Part shown: piece by piece, positions 47,852-56,356 of the stretch
Numbering within the stretch: the first letter of the stretch is position 1
How the letters are laid out: the number at the start of each line of letters is the position of its first letter
Source of the DNA: JAMCRM01 sp035561075
Lineage (GTDB): Bacteria; Acidobacteriota; Terriglobia; Bryobacterales; Bryobacteraceae
DNA length: 64,000 nt
NCBI GenBank assembly: GCA_035561075.1
Contig: DATMYF010000137.1
Coordinates: forward strand, 1 to 64,000
Reading direction: 5' to 3'
Position numbers and translations under genes: made by a program
The notes under the pieces: generated by a model
Seen by the model: the letters and a program-made list of their open reading frames with translations, nothing else
Databases searched by the model: none
Told to the model about the DNA's origin: nothing

Positions 47852-48816
47852 GCCTTCACCGGCCGCTCTCCAAGGCCATACTTAAAGATCAGGTTTTCCA
47901 CGTCTTTCTGGTAATAAACCTGAACGTTCAAGTTCGGATATAGCTGCCTCAGCAGCCGGACCTTGCGGTTCTTTCTGGTTACTAGCGACTGTTTCATAGT
48001 GGTCAGCTCGATGTACTGGTCGAACTCCGGAAGATAAAAATCCGGGGTGAACGATTCCGCGACTTTTCCATCCTTGTCCCACCGGACCGGGAAGGTGCGG
48101 GGTTCGTACTCCCAAGGGATGCGGTAAAAATCCAGCAGGCGGGCGAAGATCTCCTCACTGTGGTGGGCGAAGGGCTTGTGTAGAAGGCGCGCCCGGCCGG
48201 GCGGCACTATCCCGTGGCTCGCCAGGCGCAACCGCATCTGGAACTGGAGTTGAGCCTCCACCACAGCGGAGAGCAGCCCGCGTTCCTTCAGGCGCATGGT
48301 TTCCGCCGCCCGTGTCACCAGGTCCAACATTTGCTCGGGTTCCAGCGCTTCGGCGTTCAGAGTTAAGTCGAACAAGTGCGGCGGCACCGTGGCCAGGCCG
48401 TAGCGGCTCTTGCGAGAGTCGCGCTCGGCGGCTTCGATGTCCCGCAGCAGCCTGCGCGCCGCGGGACGCTCCAGCCGCCGCTCCACCATGAGTTGGCCCA
48501 CCCGCACCGGCTCGGGCGCCACCACCCGCACCCGCAGCATGCCGTGAAAGTGGGAATAGATCTGCTCCGCGCCTTCGGCACAGTAGACCAGGTGATGTTC
48601 GGTTGCCAAGCGCGCCAGAATTGAGGCGGTCACGTCCGCCCAGGCGCTCTCGGGAATCGCCGTCTCGAGGCCGAATTCCGCGACCACCAGTCCTTCCATG
48701 CGGGACTGCGTCACCAGTTCGAACCCCAGCCGCTGCGAGGCCAAACGCGCCACCTCTTCGAAGCGGCACCCGGCCTGTCCTGAAACGGCGATCAGCGCCA
48801 TCCTGATAGCCATCAT
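47848..48816 (-). CDS. Cytidylate-kinase-like domain fused to PD-(D/E)XK-like nuclease domain
   Basis: The 322-residue protein combines two parts. The N-terminal half (about 1-150) resembles the cytidylate-kinase-like family: MALIAVSGQAGCRFEEVARL, LGFELVTQSRMEGLVVAEFG, ILARLATEHHLVYCAEGAEQ, LRVRVVAPEPVRVGQLMVER, and RRLLRDIEAAERDSRKSRYG, but without a GK[ST] P-loop. The C-terminal part (about 230-320) has WEYEPRTFPVRWD, FTPDFYLPEFDQYIELTTMK and RKNRKVRLLRQLYPNLNVQV. The order E...PD...E-L-T..K fits a PD-(D/E)XK-type nuclease fold. It starts at ATG 48816 (or the next Met) after GGAGCGG, and overlaps hpt by four bases. Whether it cuts nucleic acid, and why it is coupled to purine salvage, is not known. 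Confidence 0.75.
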   Translation of the reverse strand: MMAIRMALIAVSGQAGCRFEEVARLASQRLGFELVTQSRMEGLVVAEFGLETAIPESAWADVTASILARLATEHHLVYCAEGAEQIYSHFHGMLRVRVVAPEPVRVGQLMVERRLERPAARRLLRDIEAAERDSRKSRYGLATVPPHLFDLTLNAEALEPEQMLDLVTRAAETMRLKERGLLSAVVEAQLQFQMRLRLASHGIVPPGRARLLHKPFAHHSEEIFARLLDFYRIPWEYEPRTFPVRWDKDGKVAESFTPDFYLPEFDQYIELTTMKQSLVTRKNRKVRLLRQLYPNLNVQVYYQKDVENLIFKYGLGERPVKA

Positions 48817-48876
48817 AACGCGCCCGCTCCACACGGTATCCTGCTGCGCGCGAGTGCCGTGTGATAGTTTGGGGCC

Positions 48877-50550
48877 ATGCGGAGAAGGGAATTCCTGGCT
48901 GGAGCGCTGATGCTCACCCCTGCCTGGGCAAAGGGAAATGAGATCCGGTGCGACGTGGCCGTAATCGGTGGAGGTACCGGGGGGTGCGCCGCCGCGCTGG
49001 CCGCCGCGCGCAACGGCATGCGCGTCGTCCTCAGCGAAGAGACCCTCTGGATCGGAGGGCAGTTGACCTCCCAGGCCGTCCCGCCCGACGAGCACCCGTG
49101 GATCGAGGCCTTCGGCGGCACCCGCAGCTATCGCGCTTACCGCAACGCCGTCGAGGACTACTACCGTCGTAACTACCCGCTGACCGAAGCCGCCCGCGCC
49201 CGGGCGCGTCTCAACCCCGGCGACGGCTCCGTCTCCCGCCTCACTCACGAACCGCGCGTCTCCCTCGCCGTGCTCGAAGACATGCTGGCGCCCTATGTGA
49301 GCGGCGGGCGTGTCGTCGTGCTGCGCCGCCACAAGGCTGTCGCCGCGGATGTGGAAGGCAACCGCATCCGGTCCGTCTCCCTCAAGGATTTCGAGGATGG
49401 CCGCACCCTCACCGTCCACGCGCCCTACTTCATCGACGCCACGGAGATGGGGGATCTGCTCCCGCTGGCGCGCGTCGAGTACGTCACTGGGGCCGAATCG
49501 CGCGGCCAGACCGGCGAACCCCACGCCCCCGAAACCGCGCAGCCCGCCAACATGCAGGCCTTTACCTGCTGCTTCGCGGTCGACTGGCTCGCCGGCGAGG
49601 ATCACACCATCGATAAGCCAGAAGAATACGCCTTCTGGCGCGACTACGTGCCCGCCATGCGGCCCCCCTGGCCCGGCAAGCTGCTCTCCTGGAGCATGAG
49701 CGACCCCGCCAGCCTTAAGGAACGTCCGGTCTTCTTCGACCCCAGCCTGAAGCACCGGCCAGCCCGCATGCTCAACCTGTTCCTTTACCGCCGGATTGCC
49801 CACAAGGAGAACTTCGCCCCCGGGGCCTACCCGTCCGACATCACCCTGGTGAACTGGCCGCATAACGACTATTGGCTAGGCAACCTCTTCGAGGTCAGTG
49901 AAGACGAAGCCGCGCGCCACCTCAAGCGTGGCAAGCAACTCAGCCTCGCCCTGCTCTACTGGATGCAAACCGAGGCGCCGCGGCCGGATGGCGGCCAGGG
50001 ATGGCCCGGATTGCGCCTGCGCCGCGACCTGGTGGGCACTGCCGACGGCCTCGCCATGTATCCCTATGTGAGGGAATCCCGCCGCATCCGTGCCGAATTT
50101 ACCGTGCTCGAACAGCACGTCGGCACCGACGCCCGCATGAGCGTTACCGGCAAGAGCCGCGCCGAAGTGTCGGCGGAGACCTTTCCGGATAGCGTCGGGG
50201 TGGGGAGCTACCGCATCGATCTGCACCCCAGTTCGGGGGGTGACAACTACATCGACGTCAGCAGCCTGCCCTTCCAGATCCCCCTCGGCTCACTGATTCC
50301 CAAGCGCGTCGACAACCTCCTGGCGGGCTGCAAGAACCTGGGGGTCACCCACATCACTAACGGATGTTACCGGCTGCACCCCGTGGAGTGGAATATCGGC
50401 GAATCGGCGGGCCTGGCAGCGGCCCACGCCGTCCGCACCCGCAATACCCCCAGGGCCATTCGCAACACCCCAGCCCTCTTAAGAGACTTCCAGGCATCCA
50501 TCGAGCAGCAGGGAGTAGAGATCGCTTGGCCGAGAATTACGCCAAGGTAG
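48877..50550 (+). CDS. FAD-dependent oxidoreductase (FAD_oxidored family), exported
   Basis: A 557-residue protein with a short twin-arginine-type leader (RRREFLAGALMLTPAWAK). The Rossmann motif VAVIGGGTGGCAAALAAARN binds FAD; SEETLWIGGQLTSQAVPPDE and YFIDATEMGDLLPLA follow. The C-terminus has GCKNLGVTHITNGCYRLHPV and NIGESAGLAAAHAV, the second FAD-contact region. This family (PF12831-like) is often annotated as xanthan-lyase-like or FAD-dependent oxidoreductase, with unknown substrate. It is convergent with motB across a short G-rich/C-rich repeat region. Confidence 0.88.
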   Translation: MRRREFLAGALMLTPAWAKGNEIRCDVAVIGGGTGGCAAALAAARNGMRVVLSEETLWIGGQLTSQAVPPDEHPWIEAFGGTRSYRAYRNAVEDYYRRNYPLTEAARARARLNPGDGSVSRLTHEPRVSLAVLEDMLAPYVSGGRVVVLRRHKAVAADVEGNRIRSVSLKDFEDGRTLTVHAPYFIDATEMGDLLPLARVEYVTGAESRGQTGEPHAPETAQPANMQAFTCCFAVDWLAGEDHTIDKPEEYAFWRDYVPAMRPPWPGKLLSWSMSDPASLKERPVFFDPSLKHRPARMLNLFLYRRIAHKENFAPGAYPSDITLVNWPHNDYWLGNLFEVSEDEAARHLKRGKQLSLALLYWMQTEAPRPDGGQGWPGLRLRRDLVGTADGLAMYPYVRESRRIRAEFTVLEQHVGTDARMSVTGKSRAEVSAETFPDSVGVGSYRIDLHPSSGGDNYIDVSSLPFQIPLGSLIPKRVDNLLAGCKNLGVTHITNGCYRLHPVEWNIGESAGLAAAHAVRTRNTPRAIRNTPALLRDFQASIEQQGVEIAWPRITPR

Positions 50551-50551
50551 A

Positions 50552-50657
50552 GGGTGTGCTGGGTGTTCGGTGTTAGGTGTTGGGTGTTGGGTGAGGCCGT
50601 CTGCGATGCCGCCCTGTGGCGGATAGCGAGGGCACCCACAACCCAACACCCACAACC
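50552..50657. repeat. GGTGTTG-type simple repeat with complementary arm
   Basis: From 50552 to 50594 the plus strand is a degenerate repeat of GGTGTT(G/A/C)-type units. At 50633-50657 it is C-rich with ACCCAACACCCACAACC, partly complementary to the first arm. The pair could form a long hairpin or a G-quadruplex-forming element. It lies between the convergent FAD oxidoreductase and motB genes, so a role in 3'-end formation is plausible. It may instead be a slippage-generated tract. Confidence 0.6.
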
Positions 50658-50658
50658 A

Positions 50659-51432
50659 TCACCTTCCTTTTGGCTCCGGTGCCATCCCGCGCTGGTTCAG
50701 GATCACTACGTCCACGCGCCGGTTGTGCGCCCGCCCGTCATCGGTGTCGTTCGTATCCGTCGGCATAGTTTCCGCATAGCCCACGATCGCCATGCGGTTG
50801 CGCGGCACCGTAAAGCGCTCGGCAAACAACTCCAACACGGCGATGCCCCGCGCCGCCGACAGCTCCCAGTTGCTGCGGAATCGCGAGTTGTGAATCGGCA
50901 CGGCATCCGTATGGCCCTCCAGCCGGACCGGGTTTGGAATCTTCAGGATGGCGGAGGCGATCTTGTCGATGCTCCCATACGTACCGGGGTTCACCGCGTC
51001 GTCCCCCGAAGCGAAGAACGCAGCTTCCCGCAAGCTCACCACCAGCCCGCGCGGTTCCATGGTGATCTGGATCTTTCCCCCCCGAACCTCGACGCTCAGC
51101 TCAGCGCTTAGGGCCTTTTCAGAAGGCCCCAGGTCTACGGCTTTCGCCGGTGCCGCCGCTTTGCCTTCCACCAGCGCCTTCACCGCCACCGCTCCCGCCG
51201 CGGGCTTCTGCCCCGTAACTCCCGCCAGCATCCCCGCGAGTACCGTTGCCACCTGTCCCTCCTCGATGGCCTGACGAACTGACTCCGAAACCTGTTTGGC
51301 TTTCCCCTTATCCGCCTGCGATGAGGCGAACATCACCACGAAAAATGCGAACAGCAGGGTGATGAAATCCGCGTAGGATACCAGCCAGCGCTCGTGGTTC
51401 TCATGCGCCGCGTGTTTCTTCCTGCGGCTCAT
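50659..51432 (-). CDS. motB: Flagellar motor stator protein MotB
   Basis: A 257-residue protein with one N-terminal helix (WLVSYADFITLLFAFFVVMF) that carries the conserved stator aspartate of YADF. The linker is Ala-rich. The C-terminal OmpA-like peptidoglycan-binding domain (about 145-245) shows VRLEGHTDAVPIHNSRFRSN, WELSAARGIAVLELF and RRVDVVIL. It overlaps the motA stop by four bases (ATGA). MotA/MotB form the ion-driven stator. The other flagellar genes are not in the window. Confidence 0.93.
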   Translation of the reverse strand: MSRRKKHAAHENHERWLVSYADFITLLFAFFVVMFASSQADKGKAKQVSESVRQAIEEGQVATVLAGMLAGVTGQKPAAGAVAVKALVEGKAAAPAKAVDLGPSEKALSAELSVEVRGGKIQITMEPRGLVVSLREAAFFASGDDAVNPGTYGSIDKIASAILKIPNPVRLEGHTDAVPIHNSRFRSNWELSAARGIAVLELFAERFTVPRNRMAIVGYAETMPTDTNDTDDGRAHNRRVDVVILNQRGMAPEPKGR

Positions 51433-52352
51433 GCGGATGCTCCCGCCGCGGGCGCGGGCTGGCCCGCCGGGGCCCCTTTAGTTCCCGCCTCCTTCTTCGC
51501 CTTGGGCTGGGCGGGCTTCGCCCCGGTGTTGGCATAGGCATCCAGTTTCGCCCGGATCAGCTTTGGGTTAAGCCCTTCCACAATCCCCACTACCCCGTCC
51601 AGCATCAGCTCCCGGATCTGCATCGTGTGCTGCAGCCGTGCCCGCAGCTTGTTGCCCGCAGGCAGGAAAAACAGGTTCGAGGATGCCACCCCGTAAACCG
51701 TCGCCACGAAGGCCACGGCGATGCCGTTACCCACCTCTTTGATGTCCTCCAGGTGCTTCATTACCTGGATCAGACCCAGCACCGCCCCGATGATCCCGAT
51801 GGTCGGGGCATATCCTCCGGCCGCCTCGTAGACCTTGGCCTCGGCCTCCCCGCGCTGCTCCTCCATGTAGATCTCGAGTTCCATCATCTTGCGCAGTTCC
51901 TGCAGGTCTGTCCCGTCCACCGCCAGGTTCAACGCCTTGCGCAGGAATGGATCCTCCACCGCCGCGGCATCCTGTTCAAGCGCCACCACCCCGTGTTTGC
52001 GCGCCTTTCCCGCATAAGTGAGAATCTCTTCAATGACCGTATCGGGCGCCTGCGCGGCATCCATGAAGACCGTTCCCAGTTTCCCGATCGCGCGCATCAG
52101 CACGGGCATCGGATTGGTCACCATCACTGCCCCCAGGGTGCCGCCCAGCACGATCATCGCGGCAGTCACCTGCGAAACGTCCTTTAACTTGCCGCCTTCG
52201 AGCAGCAGTCCCCCGAGGATGCCCGCCGCCGCCAGCAGCAGCCCCCCGATGGTCGCCAAGTCGAGCTTGGCGGAAGCCTTTTTCGACTTTTTATCGGGGG
52301 TTTCGGCCTTGACTGCCGTTTTCGCGCCGGCCGCGGGGCCTTTATTCGCCAT
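51429..52352 (-). CDS. motA: Flagellar motor stator protein MotA with extended ends
   Basis: The 307-residue protein has MotA helices: ATIGGLLLAAAGILGGLLLE, VTAAMIVLGGTLGAVMVTNP, and the conserved GGYAPTIGIIGAVLGLIQVM and IAVAFVATVYGVASSNLFFL. At the N-terminus there is a Lys/Ala-rich extension of about 28 residues, and at the C-terminus a Lys/Pro/Ala-rich tail of about 40. Both are longer than in standard MotA proteins (about 250-295). It is overlapped at its start by flbD (11 bp), which forms flbD-motA-motB. Confidence 0.93.
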   Translation of the reverse strand: MANKGPAAGAKTAVKAETPDKKSKKASAKLDLATIGGLLLAAAGILGGLLLEGGKLKDVSQVTAAMIVLGGTLGAVMVTNPMPVLMRAIGKLGTVFMDAAQAPDTVIEEILTYAGKARKHGVVALEQDAAAVEDPFLRKALNLAVDGTDLQELRKMMELEIYMEEQRGEAEAKVYEAAGGYAPTIGIIGAVLGLIQVMKHLEDIKEVGNGIAVAFVATVYGVASSNLFFLPAGNKLRARLQHTMQIRELMLDGVVGIVEGLNPKLIRAKLDAYANTGAKPAQPKAKKEAGTKGAPAGQPAPAAGASA

Positions 52353-52602
52353 CCGTCTCCCCCGGCTCCTCGCCGTCTTCCAACTCGCCCGGCGCGAACG
52401 GCGCCGTGAACTCCAGGGTTGCGTTATAAACGCATCGCCGGAAATCGACCACTCTGCGGACCACTTCGTTTGCCGATTCTAGAACCATCATCTTCTGGCC
52501 GGTGATCAGGGTAATTACGGTATCCGGCGTGACCTCGACGTGCTCGATCAGGTCCGAGTTCACTACCAGGGGGACGTGGTTGAGGCGTGTAAGCCGGATC
52601 AT
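52342..52602 (-). CDS. flbD: FlbD-family flagellar protein
   Basis: An 86-residue small protein of the FlbD family (MIRLTRLNHVPLVVNSDLIE, then HVEVTPDTVITLITGQKMM). The first 65 residues are the whole domain; a Glu/Asp-rich tail of about 20 residues follows. FlbD is encoded near flagellar motor genes in many bacteria, and its role is not clear; this is not the caulobacter regulator of the same name. It overlaps motA by 11 bp. Confidence 0.88.
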   Translation of the reverse strand: MIRLTRLNHVPLVVNSDLIEHVEVTPDTVITLITGQKMMVLESANEVVRRVVDFRRCVYNATLEFTAPFAPGELEDGEEPGETDGE

Positions 52603-52689
52603 GCGCCGCTCCTTCAGTCGTCATATCGGCACCGCCGCCCGAAGTATGACTGGCGCAAATCATTGCCGCTGAGACCGATAAGGCAAAAT

Positions 52690-52974
52690 GTGAGGCAAGC
52701 TTACCCGTTTTCCGATCCCGTCGGATCCGCCGCCGTCGAGCTACTGGCCACGCGGGCCAGCGGTGGCGAGCGATTCACGGCCGCACTCGACCGCGCTGCC
52801 GTGGTCTGCCGCGACTGCCCCGTGCCCGATGCCGCCGGCGATGAGCGCCGTGAACTGCTGGAGGGCATCGTCGAGGAGTTACGCGCCGCCCCCCTGGCAG
52901 GGTGCGACCGGCTTTGGGCCGGCCTGCTGGCTCACCTGGCGTACACCCCCGTCCCGTCCTCCGCGCTATACTGA
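52690..52974 (+). CDS. Hypothetical protein, 94 aa
   Basis: An AAGG-type SD precedes GTG 52690. The product begins MRQAYPFSDPVGSAAVELLA and carries three cysteines (VVCRDCPVPD, AGCDRL). It is mostly helical by appearance, with no signal peptide or membrane segment. I do not recognise it. It is divergent from flbD and ends 17 bp before the alcohol dehydrogenase gene. The alternative start at 52540 would overlap flbD and has no support. Confidence 0.5.
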   Translation: MRQAYPFSDPVGSAAVELLATRASGGERFTAALDRAAVVCRDCPVPDAAGDERRELLEGIVEELRAAPLAGCDRLWAGLLAHLAYTPVPSSALY

Positions 52975-52991
52975 CGCTGCCGGAGGACAGC

Positions 52992-53990
52992 ATGAACGCC
53001 TGGCTCCTGCGCGCACCCGCGCCTGTCGAGACCAATCCCATGGAGTTCGCGGAAATTGCAGCACCCGAGCCCGGCCCCGGCCAGGTGCTGGTGCGTGTCC
53101 ACGCCTGCGCCGTCTGCCGCACGGACCTCCATGTAGTCGAGGGCGAACTCACCCCCCGCAAATCTCCCGTCATCCCGGGCCACCAGATCGTCGGTGTAGT
53201 GGCGCGCGAGGCCTGCGGCTTCCTCTCCGGAGAGCGCGTCGGCATCGCCTGGCTGCACCGCACCTGCGGGGAGTGCCGCTTCTGCCGCTCCGGCAGGGAA
53301 AACCTTTGCGATCGCGCCGACTTCACCGGCTGGACCGTGGACGGCGGATACGCGGAATACGCGCTCGCCGACCCGCGCTTCCTATACCGGCTCCCGGAGG
53401 GCTTCCCGGATCTTCACGCCGCGCCGCTGCTGTGCGCCGGTATCATCGGTTTCCGCTCCCTGAGGCTCTCGGGCATAGAGAATGGCGGCCGGCTCGGCAT
53501 GTACGGCTTCGGCGCCGCGGCGCACGTCGCCATCCAGGTGGCGCGCTATTGGGGCGTGGAAGTGTACGCCATCACGCGCCACGAGCGTCACCGGCGCCTG
53601 GCTCTGGATATGGGCGCGGTATGGGCCGGTACCGCGGAGGAAACGCCGCCCGCGCGCCTCGATGCCGCCATCATCTTCGCTCCCGCCGGGGAACTCGTCC
53701 CCGCCGCCTTGCGGGCGCTCGATAAAGGCGGCACCCTGGCCCTCGGCGGCATCCACATGAGCCCCATCCCGCCCCTCGACTACCAGTTGCTCTACCATGA
53801 GCGCGTAGTACGCAGCGTGGCCAACAACACCCGCGAGGATGGCGAAGACTTCCTGCGGGTGGCCGCCCGGATCCCTATCCGAACGGAAGTACAGGTTTTT
53901 CCGCTCGCCGAAGCCAACCGCGCGCTCCAGGCACTCAAGCATGACGCCATCCGTGGAGCGGCGGTTCTCGAAGCATACAAAAAAACCTGA
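52992..53990 (+). CDS. Zinc-dependent alcohol dehydrogenase
   Basis: The SD GGAGGACAGC precedes ATG 52992. The 332-residue MDR-family enzyme shows the catalytic zinc cysteine in ACAVCRTDLHVVEGEL, PVIPGHQIVG with the second ligand, and the structural zinc cluster CGECRFCRSGRENLC with four cysteines. The Rossmann motif is LGMYGFGAAAHVAIQVARYW. The end, REDGEDFLRVAARIPIRTEV, is typical. The NAD/NADP preference and the alcohol are not clear. No obvious operon partners. Confidence 0.9.
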   Translation: MNAWLLRAPAPVETNPMEFAEIAAPEPGPGQVLVRVHACAVCRTDLHVVEGELTPRKSPVIPGHQIVGVVAREACGFLSGERVGIAWLHRTCGECRFCRSGRENLCDRADFTGWTVDGGYAEYALADPRFLYRLPEGFPDLHAAPLLCAGIIGFRSLRLSGIENGGRLGMYGFGAAAHVAIQVARYWGVEVYAITRHERHRRLALDMGAVWAGTAEETPPARLDAAIIFAPAGELVPAALRALDKGGTLALGGIHMSPIPPLDYQLLYHERVVRSVANNTREDGEDFLRVAARIPIRTEVQVFPLAEANRALQALKHDAIRGAAVLEAYKKT

Positions 53991-54053
53991 TTTCCGGGTG
54001 AACATTTTGAGGTCTTCCGCCGTCTAACCCGACGAAGACCAAGCGTACGGTTT

Positions 54054-55106
54054 ATGCACTTGCCGCGGATCTCATGTTCGAGCCGCGGGGCGTTTCTGTT
54101 GTGCGCGCTTTTGACATTATCCGCGTGCAGCCGGTCCGCTCCGCCCGTTACGCACGCCGCCGCCACCCCGGAGCGGTCTGAAGCGCCCTCGTCACGCGGG
54201 GTGCGCGCCACCGGCATCATCCAGCCGGTTCGCTTCTTTACGGTCCAGGTGCCCCAGATGTCCGGGCAGTCCTCCGGACGCCTCACCCTAACCATGCTGG
54301 TTCCGAACGGCTCCGCCGCAAAGGCCGGCGTTGTCGTGGCGGAATTCGACCGCACCACGCAACTCGATAACGCCCGCGACGCTAACGCGAAATTCGACGA
54401 CTTGAGCCATCAGGTGGAGCAGCGCATCGCGCAGAACCGGGCCGACGCCGCCAAGCGCAACGCCGAGCTCGAGAAGGCCCGCGCAGACGTTGCTAAAGCA
54501 GAGATTGAGCTCCGAAAAGGCCCATTGCTGGCCGAAATCCGCCGCCTCGCCGCCGAGGTGAAGCTGGCCGACGCCCGCGAGCACGTCGCCAGCCTGGAAA
54601 AGTCCCGCGTTTTGTACGATAAAGCCGCCGCCGCCGCGCTGCGCATCCTGGAACTCCAGCGAGACCGCCAGAAGGTGAGCCTCGAACGCGCCCTGCGCAA
54701 TTCCGAAAAGCTCCAGATCAAAGCCCCGCTCGAAGGCATGGTGGCGCTCGAAAGCGTTTGGCGTAACGGCAGCATGGGTCCGGCACAGGAGGGAGATCAA
54801 CTGTGGCCGGGCCAGCCGCTGATGCGCATCTTCGATCCCTCCCATATGGAGGTGCGGGTGAGCCTCGGGGAGCCCGACGGGGCGGTGCTGGGGCCCGGCG
54901 CCCGTGCGGAGGTGCGGCTCGATGCCTATCCGGACCTGGTCTTCCGCGCCGCCTTCGAATCCGCCAGCCCCGCCGCCGCCTCCGCCATCGGCAGCCCCAT
55001 CAAGAGCTTCGCCGCGCGCTTCCGGCTGGAACGCAGCGATCCGCACCTGCTGCCGGATCTTTCCGCCGCGGTCGTAATCGAACCGGCGGAACGAGGCAAG
55101 CCATGA
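54054..55106 (+). CDS. HlyD/RND-type efflux adaptor lipoprotein
   Basis: A 350-residue periplasmic adaptor. The signal peptide has a lipobox at LSAC (about residue 25). A biotinyl-lipoyl-like half (TGIIQPVRFFTVQVPQMSGQ) encloses a long coiled-coil hairpin (about 85-215; DDLSHQVEQRIAQNRADAAK, RDRQKVSLERALRNSEKLQI). Next come KAPLEGMVALESVW and GDQLWPGQPLMRIFDPSHME, the lipoyl return and beta-barrel. It is the first of three adaptor genes; the stop overlaps the next start by four bases. Confidence 0.85.
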   Translation: MHLPRISCSSRGAFLLCALLTLSACSRSAPPVTHAAATPERSEAPSSRGVRATGIIQPVRFFTVQVPQMSGQSSGRLTLTMLVPNGSAAKAGVVVAEFDRTTQLDNARDANAKFDDLSHQVEQRIAQNRADAAKRNAELEKARADVAKAEIELRKGPLLAEIRRLAAEVKLADAREHVASLEKSRVLYDKAAAAALRILELQRDRQKVSLERALRNSEKLQIKAPLEGMVALESVWRNGSMGPAQEGDQLWPGQPLMRIFDPSHMEVRVSLGEPDGAVLGPGARAEVRLDAYPDLVFRAAFESASPAAASAIGSPIKSFAARFRLERSDPHLLPDLSAAVVIEPAERGKP

Positions 55107-56356
55107 GCGCCCCACGCAAGCGGGTCCTTCACTGGGCCGCTCTGGTGATCCTGCTGGCTACTCTTGTGGCCGGCGCTGCGGGCCTCTACCGCATGCGCAA
55201 GGTGGAGGCCTCCGGCAGGCTCGCCGCTGCCCCTGCGCGCCAGGGCGAATTCCTGGTTATCGTCCGCTGCCGTGGCGAGTTGCGCGCGCGCCGCTCCGTG
55301 CAGGTGAATGCACCCGTTAACGTGCCCTCGCTGCGGATCGTATGGCTGGCGCCGCCCAGCAGCCCGGTAAAGCAGGGCGAAGCCGTCATCCGTTTCGATC
55401 CCAGCAGTGCGCGCCAGCAGTTGCAGGAGAAAGAAGCCGCCCTGAAGCAAGCCCAGGCCAGCCTGGAGCAAGCCGTGGCGCAGGCCCGCATCACCGCCGA
55501 GTTGGACAAGCGCGAACTGTCCGCTGCGCGCTATGCCGTCGAGCGCGCCCGCCTGGAGGCGTCCAAGGCCGAAATCGTCTCCCGCCTGCAAGGCGAGGTA
55601 AGCCGTATCGACCTGGGACTCGCGGAACAGAGCCTTCGCGTTCAGCAGGCCACCGTCGAACTGCACGCCGCCTCCGATAAGGCCAAAATCGCATCCCTCA
55701 CCAGCCAACGAGCCAAAGCGCAGGCGGAAGTGGATCTCACCAACTTCCGCATCGCCCAGATGGAGGTCAAGGCGCCCCTCAACGGAATCATCATCTATCT
55801 CCCGAATTACTCCCAGGGCTGGATGAACGCCAAGCCCTTCAAAGTGGGGGACCAGGTGTGGCCCGGCGCCGCGTTGGGCGAAATTCCGGATATCGACACT
55901 CTTGAGATGGAGGGCAAGGTGGAGGAGATCGACCGCGGACGTGTCTCGACCGGGCAGGATGCGCGCGTGCGCGTCGATTCGCTCCCCGAACTGAGCCTGC
56001 CCGCCCGCGTCGGTCCCATCTCACCGCTCACGCGTCAGAACCTGGCCGAGTGGCCTCCCACCCGCAGCTTTATCGGATATGCGCATCTCTTGCAGTCCGA
56101 TCCGCGCCTGCGCCCCGGTATGAACGGCAGCATGGACGTGGTGATCCAGCGCATTCCCGATGCCATCAGCATCCCTGCCAAGGCACTGTTCACGCGTGCC
56201 GCGAAACCCGTGGTCTGGCTGCCGGCGGCGGGTCTCTACAAGGCCGCCGAGGTTGAGGTGCTGGCGCGCAACCCAGACGAGGTGGCGGTGAAGGGTATCC
56301 CCGCCGGTGCCATGGTGGCGCTCGTCGAGCCTGAGGCGAAGGATCGCAAGCCATGA
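55103..56356 (+). CDS. HlyD-type membrane-fusion protein with N-terminal helix
   Basis: A 417-residue adaptor. An N-terminal membrane anchor (HWAALVILLATLVAGAAGLY) is followed by a lipoyl half (GEFLVIVRCRGELRARRSVQ), a coiled coil (about 110-210; LQEKEAALKQAQASLEQAVA, AEIVSRLQGEVSRIDLGLAE), the return MEVKAPLNGIIIYLPNYSQG and barrel/MP segments (GEIPDIDTLEMEGKVEEIDR, RPGMNGSMDVVIQR). It overlaps adjacent genes by four bases on both sides. It is distinct in sequence from its two neighbours. Confidence 0.87.
   Translation: MSAPRKRVLHWAALVILLATLVAGAAGLYRMRKVEASGRLAAAPARQGEFLVIVRCRGELRARRSVQVNAPVNVPSLRIVWLAPPSSPVKQGEAVIRFDPSSARQQLQEKEAALKQAQASLEQAVAQARITAELDKRELSAARYAVERARLEASKAEIVSRLQGEVSRIDLGLAEQSLRVQQATVELHAASDKAKIASLTSQRAKAQAEVDLTNFRIAQMEVKAPLNGIIIYLPNYSQGWMNAKPFKVGDQVWPGAALGEIPDIDTLEMEGKVEEIDRGRVSTGQDARVRVDSLPELSLPARVGPISPLTRQNLAEWPPTRSFIGYAHLLQSDPRLRPGMNGSMDVVIQRIPDAISIPAKALFTRAAKPVVWLPAAGLYKAAEVEVLARNPDEVAVKGIPAGAMVALVEPEAKDRKP

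Noticed and set aside
48817..49863. Open minus-strand extension that would give the kinase/nuclease gene a 671-residue product
   Set aside because: It is antisense to the FAD oxidoreductase gene and has low-complexity high-GC character. The SD and kinase-like start are at 48816.
54803..55102. N-terminal extension of the second HlyD adaptor by 100 codons
   Set aside because: It overlaps the first adaptor gene in another frame; the ATGA overlap at 55103 is the obvious start.
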